Shown here: positions 1 through 12,188 of the stretch, piece by piece
Position numbering within the stretch: position 1 is the first letter of the stretch
How the letters are laid out: each line of letters starts with the position of its first letter
Source of the DNA: Sphagnum compactum
Lineage: Eukaryota > Bryophyta > Sphagnopsida > Sphagnales
Length of the DNA stretch: 64,000 bases
Direction: 5' to 3'
NCBI GenBank assembly: GCA_965153455.1
Contig: OZ234498.1
Coordinates: 2,542,001 to 2,606,000, forward strand
The notes under the pieces: generated by a model
Databases searched by the model: none
What the model was told of the DNA's origin: nothing
Seen by the model: only the letters and a program-made list of their open reading frames with translations
Position numbers and translations under genes: made by a program

Positions 1-1436
1 CAATAACACCCCTTTCATATTCAACCAATGGATGCAAATGATAGTAACATTTGTTGGTAAACTTTAGAAAATGCATGACCAAAATAAATGCCCTGAAAAA
101 AAAATTCCAAACCCAACATATCACAACTTACAATTGATTTTAGGGTTGTAATCATAGTGTTTAGATTAGATCCCTCATCCTTGATATAAACAATAGTTTT
201 TCTCTTCAATGCATAATTGTCCAATAGTTTTATCAAATTTTTGGCCAAGGTTTATGGACATTAGTATTTGTTGGTTCAAAAAGGCCAAAGGTAATATGTT
301 TCGGCTACCAATCAACTCCTAAAAAATTGATCACCAATGCAAAAAATCATGTTTTTGACATCCATGGATCTAAACTTGTAGTTACAAAATGACATTCTAC
401 TAAAGTTAGTAAAACATATAATTGTTTAGTTTTTTCCCATTAATTCAGGCAATAATTCATTAAAATTTTATTTTCTAGAAGGAAAAACAATTCTTGGACA
501 CAATTGCATACTAAACTTTGTTAACCAACTACTTTCCACAAACTATAAAGGAAGATGGTTTTTGATAATTAAAAGACCCAAGTCTTCCTAAATTTATTTT
601 TGCTACACATCATCTTTCTTGAAAGGTTCTCTTACAACAAAAAACCTAGATATGGAGTTAAAAAAAAATTTGGTTTTTTTTTGTAAGGTTGTCTTTCATC
701 TTCCCTCAAAAGACAATTGACTTTTCTTCAAAAAAATTTAAAACATCACAATGATCTAAATTGACATGTTTCCTCAATGCAATTATACCATTAGTTGTGT
801 TATATATGATTAATCCTTTCCTAGCTTGAATTTTTGGATTTAAATTCAATATTGGATTATTGTGACAAATAATACAATGCATAGTTTAAGGAGTTGTCAG
901 GTTAATTTCAATGTTATCATTAACACAATAAAATGCCCAACACAACACATTTATGTTATTTGCTTTTCAAATGATCTTTGGGCATGCAACTTCTTTAATG
1001 ATCTTTCGTTTTCTCTTCATTCATATTTGGATTCTTACTTCCTTTTATTTGAAGGCTTCCATTTTCTTCAGGTTCCAACAAAAATTCATCTTCCATCCTT
1101 ACGTCATTCAAAAATATATCACATGTATTTTCGTTTTCAAAAGGTTGTGCCATGTTTAATTTGAGATTAAACATTATTACCCTAATGAGTAGCAAAAAAA
1201 AAACAATTTAAAAAAATATAGATATTAGAGAGAAAAAATAAATAAATATATAGAGATATATATATATATATACCCGCCCAACACTGGTAGCGTCCTTGTG
1301 TAAGGTTTGCAGGCCTTCAATGTGATGTGGCCTCCCACTGGAAAGTAACTTCTTTTTAATAAAAATATAAGCCCAGCAGACTCGACCGACAAGCCATTGG
1401 CATCCACCAAGTCACACTGCGTGGGAGAGCGCCAGT

Positions 1437-1640
1437 AGCATGAAATGACGGTTTCTCAGCAAAAAAATGATTGTTTCTCATTGGCCAATTACAATGATTG
1501 GCCCGGGTGGTGAGAGCTAAAATAGTCTCTCACTTTGTACTGTTCATCTTTTCAGGTTCATGGGTAAGAATGGGGGAGAAACTAAACAGTGCACACTGGA
1601 TGAGCTAAATAGTCGTCATAGAGGCCATGCTCTTACAGTG
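1437..1640 (-). mobile_element. MITE-like remnant related to the element at 29622-29961
   Basis: Bases 1474-1511 match the reverse complement of 29743-29780 at 32 of 38 positions, including two ATTGG boxes. The neighbouring bases also look similar: a GGTGGT followed by an AT-rich block. One end carries a degenerate form of the GAGCAT terminus, read as ATGCTC near 1628-1637. No clean terminal repeat pair or target duplication could be placed, so this is a diverged or partial copy. Confidence 0.4.
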
Positions 1641-2869
1641 CACCCCAAACTGGAGCTACTTGTAGCCCTAGTATTCTCAAAACTTGGGACGGAATGGTCA
1701 GCATGAAAACAGTACAAAGGAACAATCTAAACAGGGGATCGACTAGTTTTCTCACCTAAATTCATATCCAGCGGAATCTCACCCCTAGTTTTTGGATTTG
1801 CTTTAGCCACACCTTCACTGCAATTTTGAACTTTTTCAATTTTGTGATGTAGCTGAGGTGGTAATCATCCATAATTTAGCCAATTTGGGCTATGAACAAA
1901 ATATGAACAGAAAATGTTAAACATCCTTATAATTTTTAGGCTATCTACTTGAACCACATATAGAAATTTGGAAACAATTTTTGACTTTAAAAAAAAATTG
2001 GGAAATTTTCAGTGATTTTTTTTAAAAAAAGTCATTGAATTTGCAACGAAAAGATTTCTAAAATATTGCACCAGTGTGAAATTTTGGACCAAGGCAGCTT
2101 CACCGCTGCTCATAGTCTTCATTAAATTAAGCCTTGCAGGAATGAGATCCTGCAAATCATCTGAACTGATACCACGTTTCATGAAATGGTACCTAATTTC
2201 TCTCACTTTACAACTACACTCGAATTAGGGATGAACCACGGATTAGAGGGTCAAACTAGTACCCAAAGACAGGCTGACTTTATCCGTAGCATTCTTGGCT
2301 GAAAATTTGCAACACATAATCTGAGTAAAGATTTCAAGTGGCAAATGTCTTTTCAGGTCTGCAGAGGTTTGATAGTTCAAATTAGTGTATAGAGTACTCA
2401 GACACTTGATGCCTTGGGTGGTATTACCAGAAGAAGGGCCCAAACAAGGAGGCGGGCCTGATTTTGGTCATGCCCATGTCCAAGGGTATTGCACAGTGTA
2501 AAAATCAATGGATTTTTGTTTTCTCTTTTCCCCGGTGATACCCAATGTGTTTCATGGGAAAACATGGCATGGGGCATTTCAGAAAATGGAATGCCCACCA
2601 GATGTGTGAGCATTTCATTTTAGTTCTTCCACTTTCATCCAGATACATTATGAATCAGGGCAGAGGTTTTTACAAGCCCAAAAATTGTACCCTTGATCAA
2701 CCTAACATTTATACCATCACAGATCCAATAGTTCGATTAGATAGGCATGGTTAAGGTTGAGTGCGTATTTATACCATGTTAGACCAGTGTTTTTTTTTAA
2801 CCAGCAAGTGATTCATGCAGTTTCAAAGGTACGTACAAAAGACTTCTTAGAAAGTCCAACAACAACAAC

Positions 2870-2977
2870 ACACATCGTACAGTAGTCCCTTTGTAGAATC
2901 TTGGGAAGAAGAATTCTGAAGACACACATGGTACAGTAGTCCCTTTGTAGAATCTTGGGAAGAAGAATTCTGAAGAC
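2870..2977. repeat. 54-bp tandem duplication (two copies)
   Basis: Copies at 2870-2923 and 2924-2977 are nearly identical; CATCGTAC in the first reads CATGGTAC in the second. Both contain the segment GTAGAATCTTGGGAAGAAG. No coding function is seen. Confidence 0.85.
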
Positions 2978-4132
2978 TTATGAACTCTTATGAATCTTGG
3001 GTGTCAAGAATCTTGGACCATACCCATCGTCAAGAATCTGTAAACCTTTTTTTCTGCACTTTGTACTTGTACCCATGCAGCCAGCCAGCCAGCCAGCCTT
3101 CAACAGTTTTCAAGAGCAATATGAATGCTTGAAATGATTCTAGTGTTGTGTTGATGTCATGGAAAATTGCATGATCATTACATTGAAGGATAATTTTCTA
3201 CAAAATGTTGTGAAGCTTGATATATCAAACTCAATCCATTTGATGTCTTTTATTTTATGGTAAAAGGGGTTATGGAAAAATATTTTGTCATTAATCTTAT
3301 GATACAACTTTGGATGTGTTTATTGAACTTCCAAGTGCCTTGGAAATGAAAAACATGTTTGCTATGAAAACATCTTTGGCACCACCTTTCAAAATCAAAT
3401 ATCCAATACAACAAATTGATATTTAGTGCATTTTTCATGGGCATGGTTGACATGAAAAAACTAGGAGTTGGACTAGAATCTTTACTAGATTTGAAACATT
3501 CATCAAATAAACAATTGGTGCTTTGTGACATTTGCTAATTGTTGCAACACAATTTGGTAGCATGTTTAACACGGCATAGGCAAACAATCATTATTTGTAG
3601 ATTATATTCTCAAGATGTATAATATGACAATCGTACATGGATGATTTCATTAATACTAAATTCCTAAATGGAGTACCTATACTTGACTTATTTATTCCAA
3701 ACCATGACATATTTCTTTCATTAAATTTTTTTTAAAAAACACTTCATTTATGCATGATGGTAATGCACTATTCACATTTTATCAAAATGATTGGAACATG
3801 TAGAAATAAATTAATGCATACCTTGTTGGCAACAATTTTCAAAGTTTTGAAAAGTGGATTATATTCAAGAGAATGTTCAAACTTGTTTAGCTTGATTCAA
3901 AGGAAATAATTAGTCCCCTAAGTCCATGTAGCATGTTGTTTTCTATAATACATGACAAAAACTTTCATTTCTATTTGGGTTTCCAAATTAACTATTTAAT
4001 TATTTATATTATTATACCACGGTTAGTATGTTCATTATCTTCATGTATTCCTTCCCCTTTGAAAGGACCTTACATTGGTTTCCAAAGCCTTTCAAATTAC
4101 AAATTGATGCAAAACTTGCCAACTTTGAGGTT

Positions 4133-4137
4133 GACAT
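4133..4137. repeat. Target-site duplication GACAT, left copy
   Basis: The five bases GACAT abut the TG end of the left LTR. They recur at 9215-9219 directly after the CA end of the right LTR. A 5-bp duplication is the normal signature of Ty1/copia integration, so the element boundaries are defined. Confidence 0.9.
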
Positions 4138-4348
4138 TGTTGAGATGTCAAGCTCAACTAGAGCTGACACTCATGATGTGCGTTAGTGACCGTTCTACAT
4201 CGATTGGCGCGCTTAGTGATCGTTCTACATCCACATCGACTAACGCACGCGCGACGGATCTTCGCCACTGTTTTTTTGCAGGACTTGTTACCTTCTTGGT
4301 GTGTGTGTGTTTTGCAAGAGCTCAAGCTCTCCCCCCCCAATCTTTTCA
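4138..4348 (+). repeat. Left (5') LTR
   Basis: The repeat begins TGTTGAGATG and ends ATCTTTTCA, so it has the TG...CA ends typical of LTRs. It matches 9004-9214 over its full 211 bp with about 13 substitutions and no indel. LTRs of this family should carry the promoter and polyadenylation signals, but I cannot assign a TATA box with confidence. Confidence 0.95.
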
Positions 4349-4361
4349 TGGTATCAAAGCC
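4349..4361 (+). promoter_or_regulatory. Primer-binding site for initiator Met-tRNA
   Basis: TGGTATCAAAGCC follows the left LTR with no spacer. It closely resembles the TGGTATCAGAGC sequence, complementary to the 3' end of plant initiator methionine tRNA, that primes minus-strand DNA synthesis in plant copia elements. Confidence 0.85.
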
Positions 4362-4645
4362 TGGTATAGGCTAAGGGCTGAGCAACAAGCATAAGAAGCA
4401 AAGGAGGCAGTACGGCGGCGAGAGGTCATCATCTCTTCCCCCTTCGTGTTCACCACTACACCCATGTCGGAGCTCTTTGGGAGGCACCGGCAAACGACAT
4501 CGGATCGAGGAGTTGTCTTCGCCCAGACGAAGCTGTAGGGATTGTATATTATCTTTCGGACGTAATTTTGGGGCTGAAACTGCGTTTCTGCATCATCTCG
4601 ACCTCTGTTTTGAGTCAGCAGGCGTTCGTGTGCTATTCGAACAAG

Positions 4646-7600
4646 ATGTCAGACGGCATCAATCAAATTGTTAGTGAGAAGCTTGACAAGAACAACTTCC
4701 ATGCTTGGAAGTTCAAGATGACCAATTTCCTTATGGGAAAAGGATTTTGGGACTATGTGGAAGGTGAGAATGAAGACCCTCCAGAGTTGCCCGAGGAGAA
4801 TGCCACTGCAGTAGAGATAAAGGCATTCAAGGATTGGAACCAGGGTGCACGCAAGGTCATGTATTGGTTGTCTGTCAGTGTTACAGACACTATGATTGGG
4901 CACTTACTGGGTGCTCACACTCCAGCAGAAGCATGGCAGAACTTGGTGCAGATGTTCCAGACAAATACAAAGGCAAGGAAGCTACAGCTAAAACAAGAGC
5001 TGCACACTATGGAGAAGAAGAACATGTCTATCAATGAGTATTCATTGAAGATCAAAGGTATTGTTGAATCCCTTGCATCTATTAATGTATCTGTGGATGA
5101 TGATGATTCGGTCAGCGTTTGTCTAAATGGATTTGGAAAGGAATACAAACCTTTCAAGACATCCATAATTGTCAGGGAGAATGTTCCCAACTTTCGAGAT
5201 CTTGTCTCAATGCTGATTGTAGAAGAGAAAACTTTAAATGAAGACTGTTCTACACAAAACAAGAACAATGTAGAGCAGCAGGCCTTCTACTCAACTACAG
5301 GTAGAGGCAGAGGAAGAGGTCGTGGTCAAGGCCAAGGTGGTGGCCGTTTTGGAAATCAGAATTTTGGACAGCAACAGTCAAATGACTCACAGCAACAACA
5401 GTCATACAGAGGTGGTGGAAGAGGCCAGTCTCAAGGCAAGGGGGGGTAAAGAGGACGTTGCAATTGGAACAGACAACAATCTGGATCAGATTCTAGAGAC
5501 TGTCATTATTGTGGCAAACCAAGCCATTGGGCCAGAGAATGTAGAAAGAAGGAAAGTGACATGAGGAATGGAAGACTGCAGCAAAATAATTATGCATCCT
5601 CAAGCAAGCAGGCTGAAGATAGGTATGAGCATCTATTTGTTATGCAACACATGCTAAATACAATGGCTGCAAATGTATCCACAAATGTTGATAATGTATG
5701 GTATGTGGATTCGGGAGCCTCTAACCACATGGCCTATCATGGTGAGTGGTTTAGGGATGTCAAAAATCTGGAAAAACCAGGTTATGTAGAGACGAGAGAT
5801 GACACAGCCCATCCCATTGCTCATATCGGGAATGTGCCATTAGCTATGCAAGATGGCAAGATAAAGTACTTGTCTGATGTACTTCATGTGCCCAATATCA
5901 CAAAGAACTTGGTTTCTGTTGGGCAAATGATTGAGCAGGGTTTGCAAGTTCGGTTCAACCCTGATGGCTGCTATGTCGAAGACTTCAAGGACAAATGTCA
6001 TTTAGTTGTTAAGGGCAAAAGAGTGGGCAGAATGTTTACTTTGGATGTAAGCATGCCTGAGGTGGAAGCTGTTATGTTTGCACAAGGTGCAGGAGTTATG
6101 GCTGATATGGACATATGGCATAAGCGTATCGGTCATGTAAATGAGCAACGATTGAAGTCTATGCAGAATTCAGAAATTGTCACTGGTTTGCCAAAGTTTA
6201 AGGTGGATGGAATGCATAAGATATGTGAAGCATGTCAATTTGGGAAGCAAACAAGGAATGTGTTTCCGCATGACAAGAATGTAAATAAGAGAGCACTTGA
6301 TGTAGTGCATTCAGATGTATGGGGGCCAACCAAGACAACGTCAATGGGAGGATGTCGCTACTATGTATCATTCATTGATGACCACACAAGGAAAGTGTGG
6401 GTGTACTTCATGAAGGAAAAAAGTGAAGTGTTTACTCACTTTCAGAATTTCAGAATGTTGGCTGAAAAGCAAACAAGGTTGCAAGTTAAGTGCCTAAGGT
6501 CAGATGGAGGGGGAGAATATTTCTCCAATGAGTTTATTACATATCTGAAAATGCATGGAATTCAGAGACAATTTACATGCAGGTATACTCCGCAACAAAA
6601 TGGAGTTGCTGAGAGAAAGAACATGCACATTGCAGAGGTTGCTCGTGCATTAATGGCTGACAAGAGCATGCCACATCATTCTTGGGCTGAAGCAGTTGCG
6701 ACTACAGTTTACATCATGAACAGGACCCCCACAGCAGCAGTGCATGGTATGACTCCAAAGGAGAAGTACAGTGGCCGAAAACCAGATTTGTCACACTTGA
6801 AAGTGTTTGGGTGCATTGCATATGTACATGTACCAGATGAGCTACGGACTAAATTGGATCCGAAGGCTGAAAAATGTATTTTCATTGGATACTCACTTGA
6901 GCAGAAAGGGTACAGATGTTATAACCCTATCACACGTGAAATGAGGGTGAGCAGGGATGTTGTGTTTGATGAAATGAACAGCTGGTATGCTGATGTAAAA
7001 GACACTATTGGGGCTAATGCAGACGAGCATGTGGTTGCAAAGAATGCAGGTCAGCAATCACAAACATTGAGTGGACCACGAGAGTCCCCTTCTAGTGGGT
7101 CTACTAATAGACCATGGAGTGGTAGGCTGCGTCATAATAGCAGTCCTACAAATACAGGTGATGCATCATATAAAGAAAAAGAGAAGGTTGGTGAGGCCCT
7201 TGGTATGCCTGACATTTCTGCAGGATATTCACATGTAGATGGAGAGTCTAGTGGCTCTGAGCAAAGCCTTGATGAGGAGTTTGGGATTCCAACTATCAAG
7301 ACACCTGGTGTGAAAAGAGCTAATGCAACAAATAGGACACCACGGATAGATCCAGGTCCACATAGGTCTACCAGGGAAAGACGACCAGTCCAGAGATTGA
7401 TATATGATGGTTATGTAGCTCGCCATTATGCATATATGGCAAAGGTTGTGCAGGATGTTGAACCCATTTGTTTTGAGGATGCCATTGGGCATGCACTTTG
7501 GGATAAAGCCATGGATGAGGAGATGGTTGCATTGGATGCAAACAGGACATGGGAGTTGGTGCTTTTGCCTAAAGGGAAAAAGGCTATTGGATGTAAGTGG

Positions 7601-9052
7601 GTGTACAAAGTGAAGCACAACTCGGATGGAAGCATAAGCAGGTATAAGGCTAGATTAGTAGCCAAAGGATATGCCCAGACACATGGCATTGATTATGAAT
7701 AGACATTTGCTCCTGTTGCAAAGATGGCAACATTGAGAGCTGTGATTGCAGTGGCTGCATCAAGAGGTTGGGTGTTACATCAAATGGATGTAAAGAATGC
7801 CTTCTTGCATGGTGAGTTGCAAGAAGAGGTGTATTTGGACCAGCCACCTGGATATGAGGATATGAGTCACCCAAATTATGTGTGCAGGCTACGTAAAACC
7901 TTGTATGGACTGAAATAGGCACTGAGAGCATGGCATGACAAAATTGCAGAGTATCTTGTCACCATTGGCTTTCGTATGTCAAATGCAGATCATTCACTCT
8001 ATGTGCATAAGAGTGATGAGGGTTTTGTGGTCATCACTATCTATGTGGATGATTTGATTGTTGGGGGTGACAATGAGAAGGAAGTTGAGCATGTAAAAAG
8101 TCTCCTTAAGCAGAAGTTTGACATGAAGGATTTGGGTGAGCTCAAATTCTTCCTAGGCATTGAGGTCATCAGGACGCCTGAGGGTATATGGTTGTTACAG
8201 CGATAGTATGCATTGGACATGTTGTCCAAATATGGTATGGTTGGTTGTAAGCCCATTTCTGTACCACTGAATCAGAATGGCAAGCTGAGTGCAGATGCAA
8301 GTGAGGTTTTAGAGGATGCCACTATGTACAAGAAGATAGTGGGTAGTCTTATCTACATGACGATCACCAGGCCGGACTTAAACTACACAGTTGGGTTGGA
8401 GAGCCAGTTTATGCAGGTTCCTCGGAAGCCACATTTGGATGGTGTGAGGCACACACTACGCTATGTGAGTGCCACAGCAGATTATGGTTTCTTTTATGAA
8501 GCTAGCACAGAGTTGCAGGTGCATGGATACATAGATGCTGATTGGGCTGGTAGCATCTCAGACAGGAGATCTACTAGCGGATTTATGTTCTCTTTTGGGA
8601 GTGCTGTTGTTACGTGGAGTAGCAAGAAGCAGCCGATAGTTGCCTTGTCGAGCACAGAGGCAGAGTACAGGGGTGCTGCGATGGCAGCATGTGAGGTAGC
8701 TTGGCTCCGCAAGCTACTTGGAGATTTGGGGCTGCATGTGGACAGACAGGTTGTCATATATTGTGATAACCTTAGCAGTATTCAGCTGGCTAGGAACCCA
8801 GTGTTTCATGCACGAACGAAACACATTGAGGTTCATTATCACTTCATCAGGGAGAAGGTCTTGGCAGGTGAGATTGATCTTATTTATGTCAGCACAGAGG
8901 ATCAGGTTGCTAACATCTTCACCAAGGTCTTGGGAGCTGAGAAGCATCGCCGATTCCGCAGCATGCTTGGAGTGATGGAGTTGGAGTTGAGCTTGAGGGG
9001 GAGTGTTGATATGTCAAGCTCAACTAGAGCTGACACTCATGATGTGCGTTAG
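4646..9052 (+). pseudogene. Copia gag-pol polyprotein with four in-frame stops
   Basis: One frame of 1,469 codons runs from the ATG at 4646 to TAG at 9050-9052. It is interrupted only by stops at 5447 (TAA), 7700, 7916 and 8204 (all TAG); no frameshift is needed. Domains in order: copia-type gag (4646 to about 5300); an RG/Q-rich tract; a CCHC knuckle CHYCGKPSHWAREC at 5501-5542; protease DSGAS with Asp at 5708; a gag-pre-integrase HHCC zinc domain near 6114-6250; integrase catalytic Asp 6314, Asp 6503 and Glu 6611; reverse transcriptase with YVDD at 8042-8053; and RNase H with DADW at 8534 and a conserved tail. An upstream in-frame TTG at 4568 is not a convincing start. The final stop lies inside the right LTR. 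The stops probably abolish a full-length product. Confidence 0.93.
8995..9003 (+). promoter_or_regulatory. Polypurine tract
   Basis: GAGGGGGAG abuts the right LTR. In LTR retrotransposons this tract resists RNase H and primes plus-strand DNA synthesis. It also encodes part of the C-terminus of the pol frame. Confidence 0.85.
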
Positions 9053-9214
9053 TGATCGTTCTACATTGACTGGTGCGTTTAGTGACCGTTCTACATCCAC
9101 ATCGACTGACGCGTGCACGACGAATCTTCGCCACTGTTTTTTTGCAGGACTTGTTGCCTTCTTGGTGTGTGTGTGTTTTGCAAGAGCTCAAGCTCTCCCC
9201 CCCCAATCTTTTCA
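9004..9214 (+). repeat. Right (3') LTR
   Basis: The repeat begins TGTTGATATG and ends ATCTTTTCA, colinear with the left LTR. It also holds the last 49 bases of the gag-pol frame, ending at TAG 9050-9052. Differences from the left LTR cluster at 9055-9125 and many fall at CG dinucleotides. Confidence 0.95.
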
Positions 9215-9219
9215 GACAT
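9215..9219. repeat. Target-site duplication GACAT, right copy
   Basis: It is identical to 4133-4137 and lies immediately outside the right LTR. Confidence 0.9.
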
Positions 9220-11663
9220 CACCAAGGATGATGTGTTTTTTAATGACATTGGCAGAGGGACCCAAACATTGTGTCAAAATCACATTCTATGACATGGCTC
9301 AAGAAAAATAAAATTGTTTTCATGTTTATTTTGATATGAACATGTTGTGTTGTTGATGATTTTGTGGTTGATTTCACAAGGATACGTATTATTCAAAATT
9401 CATTTTTAGCATTTATTTCAAAGATTTGTTTGTCTTATGTGTGCTCATGTATTTAACACAAATCATTCATGCAACATATATAAGAATATCCATTAAGGTT
9501 TTCTAGGGATGAAAATAAAGACATACTTGCATTAAAAACATGTTTGAATTTGTCTAAAAACCATTGGTTGATTCTCACCTAGAAGACACTTTTGATCACC
9601 TTCAATTTGATTTTGAAGCTGAAGATATCAAGTTTGATGACCAAAAAAATGATCGACATCCCAACTTGCAACCTTTTAGGATTTATTCTATGAATAAATG
9701 ATTATGGAATTTTTTAATTTGGTTTTGCCCAAATTATATGTTCCATTTTAATTCATGCTAATGTTTTGTGAAAAGGTTAATTGATTCTTCCATGATAAAC
9801 AAATGGTGACAGTCATTTTTCCTTCTTATGTTTTTTACTAGGTTTTGGGTGTTGTTTAATAATATGAAGTGCCATGAGTGTTTAACATTGTGAATTTTCC
9901 TAGGTGGAAGTGTCTCATTTTTTGCATGAGATGGTTTTTTTATAATTTGTCTTGGAGTGCAAGGTTACTAATTTATGTTGGCTAGGTTGGTAATTTGTAT
10001 ATTATCTAATTATCTTCCCCTTCACCTTCAACATCACCATCCACATCACATAGATATAGTATGGGAGTGCATTATTACATGGATAATGAGGCATTTGAAT
10101 CTACCACTAGGGACAAAATCTAAAACACCATGTTTGATGGTTGAAACACTTTCATTTCAAAAACATTTGTTGAATTTTCAAATACATATGGTGACTATTT
10201 ACGATTTATTGTCCTTGTTTATTGAAATTCATTTTTCAATATTGTTTTCAAGTTTTTGTTGAATGTGTTTATGATTCAATTTTATTCAACTTGCTACTTT
10301 TTTCTTGTTTTTTCTTTTTAAAATCTGGGTTTTCCATTTCTTTCTTTCTTTTTTATGTTCATTGGTATATCATTTGATCTAAAATGTTTATATGCCCCAT
10401 TGTTAGGTCAACATTTCCAATTATATATTAAGATTGATTCATATCATTTTGTAAATAATTGCATATGAATGTATTTTGGTCCATAATCATCATCACAAAC
10501 TTATATAAGCAAAAAATTTAAACTATTTGGTTGTTGAGTTGTTTAAACATTTGTCCTTACCAAAGTCAATAATGTTCTAAATAAGTAGTTTTATTGACTC
10601 CATCTCTTTCACTCAAAAATAGCCTAATCATATGGGAAAAAATATTCCATCTTTTCAACGGTGTTGCAAAATTCAAGAGTTGCCAAGGTGTACCCATGGT
10701 CTTCCACATGCATAAATGTGGTTTCCCAACCTTGGGTGACACAAAAGAAGTGTTGTAAAAATTACATGTGATAATTTTCTTTTTACAGCACCCTTTTTTG
10801 GACCTTCACTAAAAGTCATGGTTGTATAATTGAAGCATTTGAAAACTTATTCCTCTAATATTTCATTGCATAATTATTAAGAATTCATCATTTGTCAATT
10901 ACACCATGCCTCTTTAAAAACTCCAAACCAAGACTTCACCCTAAAAGTTGAACTAGTGATTGTGTACTCACATGTGAGCTTGAGAGTTGAAAGAAGATCA
11001 ATTTGTGAAATAGGAAGATAAAACTACTATTTGTAATGTAAGTCTATTTATTTACCTAATGAAGGTTCAACAAGCTACAAAGTCTAATTAGGGTTACAAT
11101 TTGCCCAATGAAATAGTTGACTAGTTTTCCATTTTATATTGCTCATCCATTATATAATTGTACACAATTCAATCCAATTATGTTATTTTGACAACAAAAA
11201 AATTATCAATCATTCGTCCTCATCCATTCATTCTCCATCCAATTTTTATCCACAATTGGGTTCATGGCTTCGGGCTCAAGACTTGTGTTTTTGCATTCCC
11301 ACAACTTTCCACAAATTGATCAATTTTCTAAAATAAAAAGAGAATGAACAAAAACACAAAACGAGAACAATGGTCTTTATACTCTAAAGAATACCAAACT
11401 GATCTAAAGACCAGTTTGGTATTCTTAATACGATCTGTGTCAAAACCTTCACTCCCTCAATGCACTGAAAAGGATAATAGGAGTAGAGTACGATCCAAAT
11501 TTTCTACCAACTCTCCAGGGAATCCTGGTTGTAGACATTGTTGATCCACCTGCAATATCTCCCACCCGTCACCTTCTATTAGGAGATGGATCCGCAATAG
11601 TGCTTTACGGGATCTGAAAGAGACATAATTTGCTTCCACTTGTAAACAAAACATGCGTGTGGG
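9220..11663. other. AT-rich intergenic spacer
   Basis: No protein homology is recognised on either strand. The sequence is AT-rich, unique-looking spacer with scattered short frames that resemble nothing known. The only structured element seen is a 15-bp inverted repeat at 11387-11426. Confidence 0.6.
11387..11426. repeat. Perfect 15-bp inverted repeat with 10-base loop
   Basis: AAGAATACCAAACTG at 11387-11401 is the exact reverse complement of 11412-11426, separated by ten bases. As RNA it would form a stable short hairpin. No flanking target duplication or gene context explains it, and chance is possible in 64 kb, though a perfect 15-bp stem is notable. Confidence 0.7.
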
Positions 11664-12188
11664 TTACATGATAGTGCACCACCTTGGCTTCTCCTCTGTG
11701 AGAGGTGCCTGGTTTTGCTGAGCAAAGTGCCATAGACTCCGAAGGATTGTACATAAACTCTGTATAGTGTCCAACCCATACTGTTCACAAGAACAGTTAC
11801 TAGATGCTTCAGTTAGACTGCCCTTGCTGAATATCAGGCCAACAGGACAAATGAAATACTAATAAATTACCAGCACTGCAGAGCAGCCATAGTTGTGAAA
11901 GCACCCAGTAAAGCACCCATGAAAGAGATGACCCGGCAGAGGAGCAGAGGTGAAGACACTTTACCTTCTCCCTCATTCTTGCACTCCATGCATCATTCCG
12001 AACCTGGCAATTGTTGGGTGGACCCCCAAGAGCAAGCAATTGGGTTATTTGCCTGATCAGCACTGTGGGTTAACACGATGTTGAGCATTCCTTGAAGGAG
12101 GGTAATCATCATCATCACTATCATATCCTCCCCTCTGTGAGCTGACAGATACTGCTCGCAGGGTCATGGCAAAAACAATCCCAAGAGC
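11664..12188 (-). pseudogene. 3' fragment of a tetraspanin/TOM2A-like gene, frameshifted
   Basis: On the minus strand, an exon opens at 12188 after a GACAG acceptor. It reads a hydrophobic segment (ALGIVFAMTLRAV), an acidic YDSDDDDY stretch and then, after a one-base frameshift near 12060, LIRQ and RNDAWSARMREK up to a GTAAAG donor at 11964. The next exon starts at 11780 with YGLDT, needs another frame change to read EFMYNPSES, and returns to frame 1 for the ending EEKPRWCTIM before TAA at 11664-11666. The DAWS-RMREKYGLDT block and the C-terminal CTIM, a CAAX-type end, are hallmarks of plant TOM2A-like four-transmembrane proteins as I remember them. No N-terminal exons were seen upstream. It is most likely a truncated, decaying gene copy. 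Confidence 0.55.

Larger units (their letters stand above)
1..4132. other. AT-rich intergenic spacer
   Basis: No open frame here resembles a known protein. The stretch is AT-rich with many A and T runs, a TA dinucleotide run near 1256-1272, a MITE-like remnant near 1437-1640, a 54-bp tandem duplication at 2870-2977 and a short AGCC repeat near 3077-3098. Only short chance frames occur. I see no RNA gene. Confidence 0.6.
4138..9214 (+). mobile_element. Full-length Ty1/copia LTR retrotransposon
   Basis: This 5,077-bp element has 211-bp LTRs starting TGTTGA and ending TTTTCA, a 5-bp target duplication, a primer-binding site directly after the left LTR and a purine tract directly before the right LTR. 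The internal frame runs gag, zinc knuckle, protease, integrase, reverse transcriptase, RNase H. Integrase before reverse transcriptase is the Ty1/copia order. Four in-frame stops make this copy non-autonomous as it stands. By eye the LTRs differ at about 13 of 211 positions, nearly all transitions, so insertion is old but not ancient. Confidence 0.95.

Noticed and set aside
5322-5564. Overlapping plus-strand frame spanning the gag/pol junction, suggesting a programmed frameshift
   Set aside because: The zinc knuckle and pol continue in the same frame as gag; only a TAA at 5447 intervenes, so no frameshift is needed.
7229-7931. Long minus-strand frames inside the copia pol region
   Set aside because: They are antisense shadows of reverse transcriptase coding sequence.
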